From: Clostridiales bacterium
GTDB lineage: Bacteria > Bacillota > Clostridia > Lachnospirales > Lachnospiraceae
Direction: 5' to 3'
NCBI GenBank assembly: GCA_019423835.1
Contig: JAHZAR010000103.1
Coordinates: forward strand, 2,056-8,526
DNA length: 6,471 bases
The notes under the pieces are model-generated. The model was not told the origin of the DNA. It worked only from the letters and a program-made list of their open reading frames with translations, and made no database searches. Below are positions 1-6,470 of the stretch, piece by piece. The translations under genes and the position numbers were made by a program. Every line of letters begins with the position of its first letter. The stretch's first letter is position 1.

Positions 1-654
1 TCAAATCTGAAGAAGAGCGGGTGGAAGAGGGAGATTCGAAAGGGCAGATTTTCCATTGTATCCGGCCCGGATCTCAAGCTGCCCGCCGAGGAGAGCCGCA
101 TGTTCGGTCTCCTGCGGTATAACCGGAAAAAGGAGAACTTTGAGAATCTGGCCATGCCGTTTATCGACTGGGGGAGATATTATTCTCTGCTTGTGGACTC
201 CGTGCTGGACGGGAATTTTAACTCAAAGGAGATTACGGGAAGCGGTATGGCTGTCAACTATTTCCTCGGCATGTCGGCCGGCGTGGTGAGCGTTCTTCTC
301 TCAGCCAGAATCCCATACGGGACGAAAAAGATGATTGAGCTGTTTGAAAAGGAGATCGTGCAGGGAAATCTGTCGCCCTTTGACGGAGAAATTCACACCA
401 GGAAGGGAAAGCTGAAGGGAGAGGGGAGCGGTCCGCTGAGCGCTTTTCAGATCGTCAAGATGGACTGGCTCAATGAAAATGTAGTCGGGAGAATCCCGGC
501 TGTGAATGAATTTAAAGATGACGCAAGAGCATTTCTGGAGGCTCTCGGAGTGGAAGTGGAGGAGCCGGAAGAGACAGACGGGGATGATGTGTCGGACGGC
601 CGGGAGCCGGAAGAAGGGGGCGGAAATTATGAAGGTTCTGATTATCGCGGATGA
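1..654 (+). CDS. BMP/Med-type substrate-binding domain protein, C-terminal part (5' end outside window)
   Basis: The frame is open from base 1 to a TGA at 652-654, giving 217 visible residues with no start, so this is the C-terminal part of a longer protein. The segments SIVSGPD, NLAMPFIDWGRYYSLL, AVNYFLGMSAGVV, IPYGTKKMIELF, LSPFDGEI and VKMDWLNENVVGRIP match, from memory, the C-terminal lobe of BMP-family (basic membrane lipoprotein Med/PnrA-like) ligand-binding proteins common in Lachnospiraceae. Classical members bind nucleosides for an ABC transporter; the ligand here cannot be told. Whether it has a signal peptide or an N-terminal regulatory domain is also unknown, because the N-terminus is missing. 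The last 35 residues form an acidic Gly/Glu/Asp tail (14 of 35 are D or E) beyond the conserved domain. That tail carries the SD of the next gene, whose ATG lies 26 bases before this stop. An ATG at 100 in this frame is internal to the conserved region and is not a credible start. Confidence 0.72.
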   Translation, partial: SNLKKSGWKREIRKGRFSIVSGPDLKLPAEESRMFGLLRYNRKKENFENLAMPFIDWGRYYSLLVDSVLDGNFNSKEITGSGMAVNYFLGMSAGVVSVLLSARIPYGTKKMIELFEKEIVQGNLSPFDGEIHTRKGKLKGEGSGPLSAFQIVKMDWLNENVVGRIPAVNEFKDDARAFLEALGVEVEEPEETDGDDVSDGREPEEGGGNYEGSDYRG

Positions 655-1306
655 GGAGTCCAGAGCACTTTATGAACACTATGACAGCTCCAGACTGCGG
701 GACGTGGATCTGATTCTTTCCTGCGGGGATCTGAGCGCTTCCTATCTGGAATTTCTTGTGACCATGGGACATGCGCCGGTCGTCTATATTATGGGGAACC
801 ATGATGACCGGTTCCGCTCACACCCGCCGGAGGGATGCATCTGCGTGGAGGAACGGGTATTCAACTTTAAGGGGCTGCGCATTGGGGGGCTGGGCGGAAG
901 CCTGCGGTACAAGCCGGACGGCTTTTACATGTACACGGAGGAGGAGCAGAGAAAGCGGGTCCAGAAGCTGAAGCGCCAGATTCAGAAATACCACGGAATC
1001 GACGTATTCCTCACCCATGCCCCGGCCAGGGGGCTGGGGGACGGAGAGGATTTTCCCCACCGGGGTTTTGAGTGTTTTCATGAGATCCTGGACGAGTTCC
1101 ATCCCAAATATATGTTTCACGGACACCAGCATCTGAATTACGGTGCGGGAACCAGGGAAAACAGGAAGAACGATACGAGAATTATCAACGGCTATCAGTC
1201 CTGCAGGGTGGAGATAGGACCGGAGGAATATCCGGCAGAGTATGAAAATACCGGTTCCCTGATTTTTGACCTGTACAATAAGCTGAAGCGGCAGGGAAAA
1301 CAGTAA
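629..1306 (+). CDS. Calcineurin-like metallophosphoesterase, D-x-E variant
   Basis: This 225-residue protein is a compact single-domain metallophosphoesterase, probably cytosolic and using two divalent metals to hydrolyse a phosphoester; its substrate cannot be inferred. Core motifs appear in order: MKVLIIADEES (D8, E10), SCGDL (G33-D34), GNHD (56-59), LTHAP (H130) and HGHQH (H164, H166). The first motif reads D-x-E where the classical family has D-x-H. A GGLGGSLRY loop follows at 86-94. The 629 start is chosen because it puts the first beta strand right at the N-terminus and has an AAGGGGG-type SD about 6-14 bases upstream. The frame stays open upstream (ATG at 506), but that would add 41 residues read out of frame from the conserved BMP gene. 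The start overlaps the upstream gene by 26 bases, which suggests co-transcription and translational coupling. No terminator is visible after its TAA. Confidence 0.9.
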   Translation: MKVLIIADEESRALYEHYDSSRLRDVDLILSCGDLSASYLEFLVTMGHAPVVYIMGNHDDRFRSHPPEGCICVEERVFNFKGLRIGGLGGSLRYKPDGFYMYTEEEQRKRVQKLKRQIQKYHGIDVFLTHAPARGLGDGEDFPHRGFECFHEILDEFHPKYMFHGHQHLNYGAGTRENRKNDTRIINGYQSCRVEIGPEEYPAEYENTGSLIFDLYNKLKRQGKQ

Positions 1307-1336
1307 AGCTCCCGGGCATATCCGCTGAATCCCCTC

Positions 1337-1365
1337 TTGCCGCCAACTGCATTTTGTGATAGACT
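1337..1365 (+). promoter_or_regulatory. Candidate sigma-A promoter for metY
   Basis: A -35-like TTGCCG (1337-1342) is separated by exactly 17 bases from TAGACT (1360-1365), which is preceded by TG at 1357-1358 as an extended -10. Each hexamer matches the consensus at 4 of 6 positions. Transcription would start near 1372, leaving a leader of about 70 bases before the metY ATG. The leader is too short for a SAM (S-box) or T-box element. It contains only a 4-bp GGCC/GGCC hairpin (1407-1418) just before the SD, and I see no clear operator. This is inferred from pattern alone. Confidence 0.45.
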
Positions 1366-1441
1366 AAAACAAGTTTGAAGGTTCAGACTGTGCTAGGAAG
1401 TAGAAAGGCCCCAGGGCCGGACAGAGGAGGAAGACATAAGT

Positions 1442-2722
1442 ATGAGCAAAAAGCGTTCAATCGAAACAACGTGTATTCAGGGGGGATGGCAGCCAAAAAA
1501 CGGAGAGGCAAGAATCCTTCCCATTTACCAGAGTACGACATTTAAGTATTCCACCAGCGAGCAGATGGGGCGTCTTTTCGATCTGGAGGAGAACGGATAC
1601 TTTTATACCAGGCTTGCCAACCCGACGAATGACACAGTGGCAGACAAGATCTGTGAGATGGAGGGCGGCGTGGCTGCTATGCTGACTTCTTCCGGACAGG
1701 CGGCAAACTTCTACTCTGTATTCAATATCTGCTCAGCGGGGGATCATTTTATCTGCGCAGCTACCGTTTACGGAGGAACCTCAAACCTCTTCACGGTTAC
1801 CATGAAAAAAATGGGCATTGACGTAACATTAGTGGATCCGGATGCCTCAAAGGAGGAGCTGGATGCGGCGTTCCGCCCGAATACCAAGTGCGTCTTTGGC
1901 GAGTCCATTGCCAATCCGGCCCTGGTGGTGCTGGATATTGAGAAGTTCGCAGAAGCGGCTCACAGCCACGGCGTTCCGCTGATCATTGACAATACCTTTG
2001 CCACACCGATCAACTGCCGCCCCTTTGAGTGGGGAGCCGACATTGTCACCCACTCTACCACGAAATATATGGACGGCCATGCCATGACAGTGGGAGGCTG
2101 TATTGTAGACAGCGGAAATTTCGACTGGGAGGCGCACAGGGACAAGTTTCCGGGACTTACCACTCCGGATGCCTCCTACCATGGAATTATCTACACGGAG
2201 AAATTCGGAAAGGGCGCATACATCACAAAGGCTACGGCCCAGGTGATGAGGGATCTGGGCTCCATTCAGGCTCCGATGAATGCGTTCCTGCTGAATATCG
2301 GACTGGAGACGCTTCACCTGAGAATGCCCCGCCACTGTGAGAATGCCTTAAAGGTGGCAAAATATTTAAAGTCCAGAGAGGATGTGGCCTGGGTCAATTA
2401 TCCGGGACTTGAGGGCGACAAATATTATGAGCTGGCAAAGAAATATATGCCTAACGGAACATGCGGCGTAATCTCCTTCGGACTGAAGGGAGGAAGAGAG
2501 GCGGCAGCCGTCTTTATGGATAAATTAAAGCTGGCAGCGATTGTAACGCATGTGGCTGACGCACGTACCTGTGTCCTTCACCCGGCCAGCCATACGCACC
2601 GCCAGCTCACGGACGAGCAGCTGGTGGAGGCAGGCGTGGATCCGTCTATGATCCGCTTCAGCGTAGGCATTGAAAATGCAGACGATATTATTGAAGATAT
2701 TCGCCAGGCCCTTGAGGATTAG
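1442..2722 (+). CDS. metY: O-acetylhomoserine sulfhydrylase (aminocarboxypropyltransferase)
   Basis: This 426-residue protein is a full-length PLP enzyme of the Cys/Met metabolism (cystathionine gamma-synthase-like, fold type I) family. MetY converts O-acetyl-L-homoserine and sulfide to L-homocysteine and acetate in the cytosol, the direct sulfhydrylation route to methionine; many members also accept methanethiol. Visible landmarks are YFYTRLANPT (Y55 and R57, phosphate contacts across the dimer), TSSGQAA (S84-Q86), TVYGGT (Y110), IIDNTFATP (D183, pyridine nitrogen), HSTTKYMDGH (K208, Schiff-base lysine) and IRFSVGIEN (R405, substrate carboxylate). The length and the Gly-rich insert around WEAHRDKFPGLTTPD favour MetY over the shorter cystathionine synthases and lyases (about 380-400 residues). 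The start is supported by GAGGAGG at 1424-1430, 11 bases before the ATG. It is probably its own transcription unit, with a promoter at 1337-1365 and a terminator-like hairpin after the gene. No other methionine gene is next to it. Confidence 0.95.
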   Translation: MSKKRSIETTCIQGGWQPKNGEARILPIYQSTTFKYSTSEQMGRLFDLEENGYFYTRLANPTNDTVADKICEMEGGVAAMLTSSGQAANFYSVFNICSAGDHFICAATVYGGTSNLFTVTMKKMGIDVTLVDPDASKEELDAAFRPNTKCVFGESIANPALVVLDIEKFAEAAHSHGVPLIIDNTFATPINCRPFEWGADIVTHSTTKYMDGHAMTVGGCIVDSGNFDWEAHRDKFPGLTTPDASYHGIIYTEKFGKGAYITKATAQVMRDLGSIQAPMNAFLLNIGLETLHLRMPRHCENALKVAKYLKSREDVAWVNYPGLEGDKYYELAKKYMPNGTCGVISFGLKGGREAAAVFMDKLKLAAIVTHVADARTCVLHPASHTHRQLTDEQLVEAGVDPSMIRFSVGIENADDIIEDIRQALED

Positions 2723-2769
2723 GAGCAGGGCAAAATTTTCGCTGAAAATATGACAGAATAAGGTACAGA

Positions 2770-2806
2770 GAACGGGGAGCGGCTTGAGGGCGCGCCCCGT
2801 TCCTTT
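2770..2806 (+). terminator. Probable rho-independent terminator after metY
   Basis: GAACGGGG (2770-2777) pairs with CCCCGTTC (2795-2802) as an 8-bp GC-rich stem. After one A/G mismatch, GCG (2779-2781) and CGC (2791-2793) extend it by 3 bp, with a 9-base loop at 2782-2790. The tail is CTTTGAATTT, only a weak U-tract, so termination may be partial and cls may receive some read-through. It begins about 48 bases after the metY stop. A separate AT-rich inverted repeat, ATTTTC-gct-GAAAAT (2735-2749), lies closer to the stop. Confidence 0.6.
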
Positions 2807-2865
2807 GAATTTCACACAGGGAAGGCCTGAGGAGAGAGGCGGGTATACAGGAGAAAAGAGGAAGC

Positions 2866-4395
2866 ATGAAGAAGAGAAAAAAACTGCTGAGAATTGTGTT
2901 TGGAAGAACGACTTTTGTGGTTCTGTTCCTGTTGATTCAGGTGGCAGTCCTGTTTTTGGGAATTTCGTGGCTGGAAGATTACATGCTCTATTTCTATGGA
3001 GCTTCGGTGATTCTGAGCGCAGTGGTCCTGATCTATATCATCAGCGCAGATGAGAGCAGCACCATCAAGCTGTCATGGGTAGTGCCGATTCTGGTATTTC
3101 CTGTGTTCGGGAAGCTGCAGGTGGGGACAAAGCTGATTGGACTCAGGCTTCAGGTGACAGCAGCTGAGACAGCTCCCTATCTGAAACAGGATGAGGCCAC
3201 GGCCCTGCGCTTTAATGAGATAAGCTCCAGCCAGGGAAATCTGGTGAGATATATGAACCGGTATGCCGGCGTTCCCGTCTATGCGGACACGGCTGCCAGG
3301 TATTTCCCTCTCGGGGAGGATATGTTCGAGGAGATGAAACGGGAGCTGAAAAAGGCTGAGCATTTTATCTTCATGGAGTATTTCATTGTGGAGCGGGGAG
3401 TGATGTGGAACAGCCTTCTGGAAATCCTGGAGGAAAAGGTGAAGGAGGGAGTGGAAGTCCGGGTCATGTATGACGGCATGTGCTGCCTGATGCTGCTTCC
3501 CTACTCCTATCCCAGGACGCTTCGGGAGAAAGGAATCAAGTGCAAGATGTTTTCTCCCATCCGTCCGGCCCTGTCCACCCACCAGAACAACAGAGATCAC
3601 CGGAAAATCTGCGTGATTGACGGCCATACGGCCTTTACGGGAGGTGTAAACCTGGCCGACGAATATATAAACAGGAAGGAGCGGTTTGGCCACTGGAAGG
3701 ATACGGCTGTTATGCTGAAGGGCGAGGCTGTGACCGGGTTTACGATGCTGTTTCTGCAGATGTGGAATGTGACAGAGTGGGAGAAGGAAAACTATGACCG
3801 CTACCTGAGAAGGCCGGAGTACAAAGTTCCGCCGGATCTTGACCGCTCCGGCTTTGTTATCCCCTACGGTGACAGTCCTCTTGACAAGGAGAACGTGGGA
3901 GAGCAGGTATATCTGGATATACTGGGACATGCCAAACGGTATGTGCATATCATGACGCCGTATCTGATCCTGGATGATCAGATGATCAATGCCCTGCAGT
4001 ATTCGGCCAAAAGAGGGGTGGAAACAGTTATTATCATGCCTCATATACCGGACAAGAAGTCGGCCTATCTGCTGGCCCGTTCCTACTACGAGGAGCTTCT
4101 GAGAGCCGGGGTGAGGATCTATGAGTATACGCCCGGCTTTGTCCATGCAAAGGTTTTTACCTGCGATGATGAGAAGGCTGTGGTGGGAACCATCAATCTG
4201 GACTTCAGAAGCCTGTACCTTCATTTTGAGTGCGCTTCCTATTTCTACAAGCATCCGGTAGTGGCTGAGGTGGAAGCGGATTTTAAACGCACTCTGGAAA
4301 AATGCAGGGAAATTACAGTGGATGACTGCCAGAATTACCCGTTCATCAAGAGGTTTGCGGGAAAGGCCCTGAGGCTGGCTGCACCTTTGATGTAG
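2866..4395 (+). CDS. cls: Cardiolipin synthase, two-HKD phospholipase D type
   Basis: This 509-residue membrane protein matches the length and order of bacterial cardiolipin synthases, which transfer a phosphatidyl group between two phosphatidylglycerols to give cardiolipin and glycerol at the inner face of the cytoplasmic membrane. A basic N-terminus (MKKRKK) precedes two likely membrane helices (about 16-35 and 40-60), then a hydrophobic WVVPILVFPVFG stretch (71-82) typical of the linker. Both PLD motifs are intact: H245-R-K247-x4-D252, followed by TGGVNLADEY, and H427-A-K429-x4-D434, followed by VGTINLDFRS. The start is the first ATG, with AGGAG at 2849-2853 and GAGG at 2858-2861, both at imperfect spacing. 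I see no convincing promoter in 2723-2865; a TATACA at 2844-2849 has no partner -35 and would leave almost no leader. A patatin-like lipase follows after 74 bases. A secretory phosphatidylserine/PLD enzyme is less likely given the membrane anchor. Confidence 0.94.
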   Translation: MKKRKKLLRIVFGRTTFVVLFLLIQVAVLFLGISWLEDYMLYFYGASVILSAVVLIYIISADESSTIKLSWVVPILVFPVFGKLQVGTKLIGLRLQVTAAETAPYLKQDEATALRFNEISSSQGNLVRYMNRYAGVPVYADTAARYFPLGEDMFEEMKRELKKAEHFIFMEYFIVERGVMWNSLLEILEEKVKEGVEVRVMYDGMCCLMLLPYSYPRTLREKGIKCKMFSPIRPALSTHQNNRDHRKICVIDGHTAFTGGVNLADEYINRKERFGHWKDTAVMLKGEAVTGFTMLFLQMWNVTEWEKENYDRYLRRPEYKVPPDLDRSGFVIPYGDSPLDKENVGEQVYLDILGHAKRYVHIMTPYLILDDQMINALQYSAKRGVETVIIMPHIPDKKSAYLLARSYYEELLRAGVRIYEYTPGFVHAKVFTCDDEKAVVGTINLDFRSLYLHFECASYFYKHPVVAEVEADFKRTLEKCREITVDDCQNYPFIKRFAGKALRLAAPLM

Positions 4396-4439
4396 ATCCA
4401 TGAAAGAAATGCCGCCCGGCCTCATAGGATAACAGAGAA

Positions 4440-4454
4440 GGCCCGAAAGGGGCC
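4440..4454 (+). other. Small GC hairpin just upstream of the patatin SD
   Basis: GGCCC (4440-4444) pairs with GGGCC (4450-4454) around a GAAAG loop. The GGAG SD-like sequence starts at the next base (4455-4458) and the ATG is at 4470. There is no U-tract, so it is not a terminator. It may be an mRNA stem affecting ribosome loading, or chance in GC-rich spacer DNA. Confidence 0.3.
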
Positions 4455-4469
4455 GGAGAAGCAGAAGAA

Positions 4470-5372
4470 ATGAGAGACTGGAGAGCTTTGAGAAAAATGA
4501 GAATGACAGAAGGAGCACTGGTACTGGAGGGAGGATCCCTGCGCAGCATGTTCACGGCCGGGGTCCTGGACGTACTGACAGAAGAAAAGATTGTGCTGTC
4601 CTATGTAAATGGGGTATCAGCCGGAACAATGGCCGGTATGAACTACATTACCGGGCAGAGGGGAAGGATGCTTCGCATTAACGAGGAGTATCTCCACGAC
4701 AAGAGGTACATGGGGATGAGAAGCCTGCTCAAAAACAGGCTGGTTTTTAACTTCGACTTTGTCTTTGGGGAGCTGTCTGAACAGCTGATTCCCTTTGATT
4801 ACCAGGCATTTTTTGCCTCACCTCAGAAATTTGAGGCGGTTGCCACCCGATGCAGGACGGGAAAGCCGGAGTTTTTTGAGAAGAGTCAGTGCAGGGAAAT
4901 GATAAAGGCGGTGCAGGCTTCCGCCAGCATGCCGCTTCTGTCACGGATGGTGACAGTGAATCACAGAAAGTATCTGGACGGTGGAATTTCCCTTCCGATT
5001 GCCTATCAGAGGGCCATGGATCTGGGGTATGAAAAAGTGGTTCTCGTGCTTACAAGGAACAGAGGCTACAGAAAAAAGCCCCTGAGCCGGATGACTGTCC
5101 GCGCCTATGAGCGCTATTTTGCGCCTCTGCCCAGGCTGCTGGATTCCCTCTATGAGGTGCCGGAGCGCTATAACCGGATGCAGGAGGAAATTGACCGGCT
5201 GGAGGCGGAAGGACGGATTTTTGTGATCCGGCCGGAGCAGCCGGTGCGTGTCTCCAGGCTGGAACAGAATCTTGGAAAACTCCGGGCTCTGCACAGAGAG
5301 GGGATAGAAACAGCGAAAAAGAGACTTCCTGCCCTTCGCGCCTATCTGCAAATCGACGGAGCACCTGTCTGA
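4470..5372 (+). CDS. Patatin-like phospholipase family protein
   Basis: This is a 300-residue patatin-family serine hydrolase, expected to cleave acyl esters of phospholipids or other lipids with a Ser-Asp dyad. It shows the glycine-rich oxyanion loop LEGGSLRSMFTAGVLD (19-34), the nucleophile elbow GVSAG (S50 within G-x-S-x-G) and YLDGGIS (D170 in the D-G-G motif). Conserved stretches typical of the bacterial YjjU-like group follow, including GQRGRMLRINEEYLHDKRYMG. The oxyanion loop reads GGSLRS rather than the textbook GGGxRG. There is no signal peptide or membrane helix, so it is probably cytosolic or membrane-peripheral. The start is uncertain: ATG 4470 has GGAG at 4455-4458, ATG 4497 has GGAGAG at 4480-4485, and ATG 4503 gives the most family-like N-terminus (MTEGALVLEGG) but lacks a close SD. 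The C-terminal third (about 200-300) is basic, helical and not recognised. It sits 74 bases after cls with no terminator between, so co-transcription is likely. Confidence 0.9.
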   Translation: MRDWRALRKMRMTEGALVLEGGSLRSMFTAGVLDVLTEEKIVLSYVNGVSAGTMAGMNYITGQRGRMLRINEEYLHDKRYMGMRSLLKNRLVFNFDFVFGELSEQLIPFDYQAFFASPQKFEAVATRCRTGKPEFFEKSQCREMIKAVQASASMPLLSRMVTVNHRKYLDGGISLPIAYQRAMDLGYEKVVLVLTRNRGYRKKPLSRMTVRAYERYFAPLPRLLDSLYEVPERYNRMQEEIDRLEAEGRIFVIRPEQPVRVSRLEQNLGKLRALHREGIETAKKRLPALRAYLQIDGAPV

Positions 5373-5376
5373 AAAA

Positions 5377-5389
5377 TCCGGGCACCGGA
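5377..5389. repeat. Perfect short inverted repeat with A-rich flanks
   Basis: TCCGG-gca-CCGGA lies 5 bases after the patatin stop, with AAAA on both sides. On the + strand it lacks a U-tract, so it is a poor terminator for the patatin gene. Read on the - strand it is followed by ATTTTTC-like sequence, but no - strand gene is present to terminate. It may simply be a 3' mRNA stem. Confidence 0.3.
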
Positions 5390-5416
5390 AAAGGCAATTT
5401 CACAGCCTGTCTCCGG

Positions 5417-5445
5417 TTGCCGTTCCCGTCTGTTCATGCTACAAT
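5417..5445 (+). promoter_or_regulatory. Strong candidate sigma-A promoter for the dipeptidase gene
   Basis: TTGCCG (5417-5422) and TACAAT (5440-5445) are separated by exactly 17 bases, and TGC at 5437-5439 forms an extended -10. The -10 matches 5 of 6 consensus bases and the -35 matches 4 of 6. Transcription would start near 5452, giving a short leader of about 25 bases that ends in AGGAGG. An imperfect inverted repeat (GGCAA 5393-5397 with TTGCC 5417-5421) overlaps the -35, but it is too weak to call an operator. Confidence 0.7.
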
Positions 5446-5462
5446 CAGTGTATAGCGTGAAC

Positions 5463-5468
5463 AGGAGG
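5463..5468 (+). promoter_or_regulatory. Ribosome binding site that fixes the dipeptidase start
   Basis: A perfect AGGAGG lies 9 bases before the ATG at 5478. It argues against the in-frame ATG at 5436, which falls inside the promoter spacer, upstream of any plausible transcription start. Confidence 0.88.
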
Positions 5469-5477
5469 AAAGAACAT

Positions 5478-6470
5478 ATGAAATATATTGATATGCACTG
5501 TGACACCATTGCGCGTCTCTACGATCTGGAGGAAGAACATGCAGGGGAGTCACTGAGAAAAAACAGCGGCCATCTGGATTTGGAGAGGATGAGGGCCGGG
5601 GAAGCGCTTGTACAGTGCTTCGCGATTTTTACGAATCTGAAAACCCGGCCCGATCCCTACAGATACAGTATGGCCGCCTGCGATCTGTTCTGGAAAGAGA
5701 TGGAACAAAACAGAGACATGATTTCTCCGGTTCTGTCGGCTGCAGATCTCTCAAAAAACGAGGGTGAAGGGAAGATGTCGGCCCTTCTGACCATAGAGGA
5801 GGGGGCGGTATGCCGGGGAGAGACGGAGATTTTACGGAGATTTTACGAAAGGGGAGTCAGGATGATGACTCTGACCTGGAATTACCCGAATGATCTGGCC
5901 TGGCCCAACCGGATTGATTTTGAGAGAGGAGTCATGGAGCCCGAGACAGAGAAAGGACTCACCGAAAAGGGCATCGCCTTTCTGGAGGAGATGGAGAAGC
6001 TGGGAATGATTATCGATGTGTCGCACCTGGGGGATGCAGGCTTTTTTGAGGTGGCAGAGCACACGAAACGGCCCTTTATTGCCAGTCACTCTAATGCCAG
6101 AGGAGCGGCAGGAAGCGTCCGGAACCTGACGGATGAGATGATACGGATTCTGGCTGACCGGGGCGGCGTTATGGGGATCAATTTCTGCCCTGCCTTTTTG
6201 AGTGACAGCCAGTCTGTGGGGAAGGGGGAAGGACGGAGCCTTGTAAGTGATATGGTAGCTCAGATGAAATATATCAGGAATGTGGGAGGAATTGAATGCA
6301 TCGGGCTCGGCTCAGACTTTGACGGCATTACGGGGGAGTTAGAAGTGGATTCGCCGGCTGCCTTCAATAAAATAGCAGATGAGATGCAGCGCCAGGGCTT
6401 TGCAGCTTCCGAGATCGAGGCGGTGTTTTACAGAAATGCCCTGCGTGTTTTTACGGAGATTTTACATTGA
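5478..6470 (+). CDS. Membrane dipeptidase (renal dipeptidase family, peptidase M19)
   Basis: This complete 330-residue protein belongs to the M19 zinc dipeptidases of the amidohydrolase fold, which hydrolyse a broad range of dipeptides, often including those with a C-terminal D-residue. The binuclear metal and catalytic set is intact: YIDMHCDT (H7, D9), LLTIEEGA (E108, bridging carboxylate), IIDVSHLG (H183), IASHSNARG (H204) and GLGSDFDGI (D280). TLTWNYPNDLAW (131-142) and SVRNLTDEMI (213-222) are also family signatures. Despite the family name there is no signal peptide or membrane segment, so this form is probably cytosolic and used to process imported or cell-wall-derived dipeptides. The start at 5478 follows a perfect AGGAGG and its own promoter; ATG 5436 would add 14 unconserved residues (MLQSVYSVNRRKEH). 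The length fits bacterial members (about 310-340), so it appears full-length, ending one base before the window edge. Confidence 0.95.
   Translation: MKYIDMHCDTIARLYDLEEEHAGESLRKNSGHLDLERMRAGEALVQCFAIFTNLKTRPDPYRYSMAACDLFWKEMEQNRDMISPVLSAADLSKNEGEGKMSALLTIEEGAVCRGETEILRRFYERGVRMMTLTWNYPNDLAWPNRIDFERGVMEPETEKGLTEKGIAFLEEMEKLGMIIDVSHLGDAGFFEVAEHTKRPFIASHSNARGAAGSVRNLTDEMIRILADRGGVMGINFCPAFLSDSQSVGKGEGRSLVSDMVAQMKYIRNVGGIECIGLGSDFDGITGELEVDSPAAFNKIADEMQRQGFAASEIEAVFYRNALRVFTEILH

Noticed and set aside
506..628. Upstream extension of the phosphoesterase to ATG 506
   Set aside because: The extra 41 residues are out-of-frame translation of the conserved BMP-type gene, and the conserved first strand begins exactly at the 629 ATG, which has its own SD.
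1366..1441. Possible SAM riboswitch or T-box in the metY leader
   Set aside because: Only about 70 bases of leader are available, with one 4-bp hairpin. No T-box consensus, S-box core or terminator with U-tract is present.
2735..2749. AT-rich inverted repeat ATTTTC-gct-GAAAAT after metY
   Set aside because: A 6-bp weak stem with a 3-base loop and no U-tract. It could be an operator half-pair, but nothing nearby supports that and chance is likely in an AT-rich spacer.
3073..4518. A 481-codon open frame on the - strand opposite cls
   Set aside because: It is an antisense shadow of cls. The + strand frame has two complete HKD motifs and membrane helices, while the - strand translation has low-complexity His/Leu/Pro-rich sequence with no recognisable domain. 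It arises because the codons that would give antisense stops are rare here.
5393..5428. Imperfect inverted repeat overlapping the dipeptidase promoter as an operator or terminator
   Set aside because: Only a 5-bp uninterrupted stem (GGCAA/TTGCC) with a 19-base loop and several mismatches further out; no U-tract and no adjacent regulator gene.
5436..5477. Upstream ATG for the dipeptidase
   Set aside because: It lies within the promoter spacer, before the predicted transcription start, and has no SD, whereas ATG 5478 follows a perfect AGGAGG.
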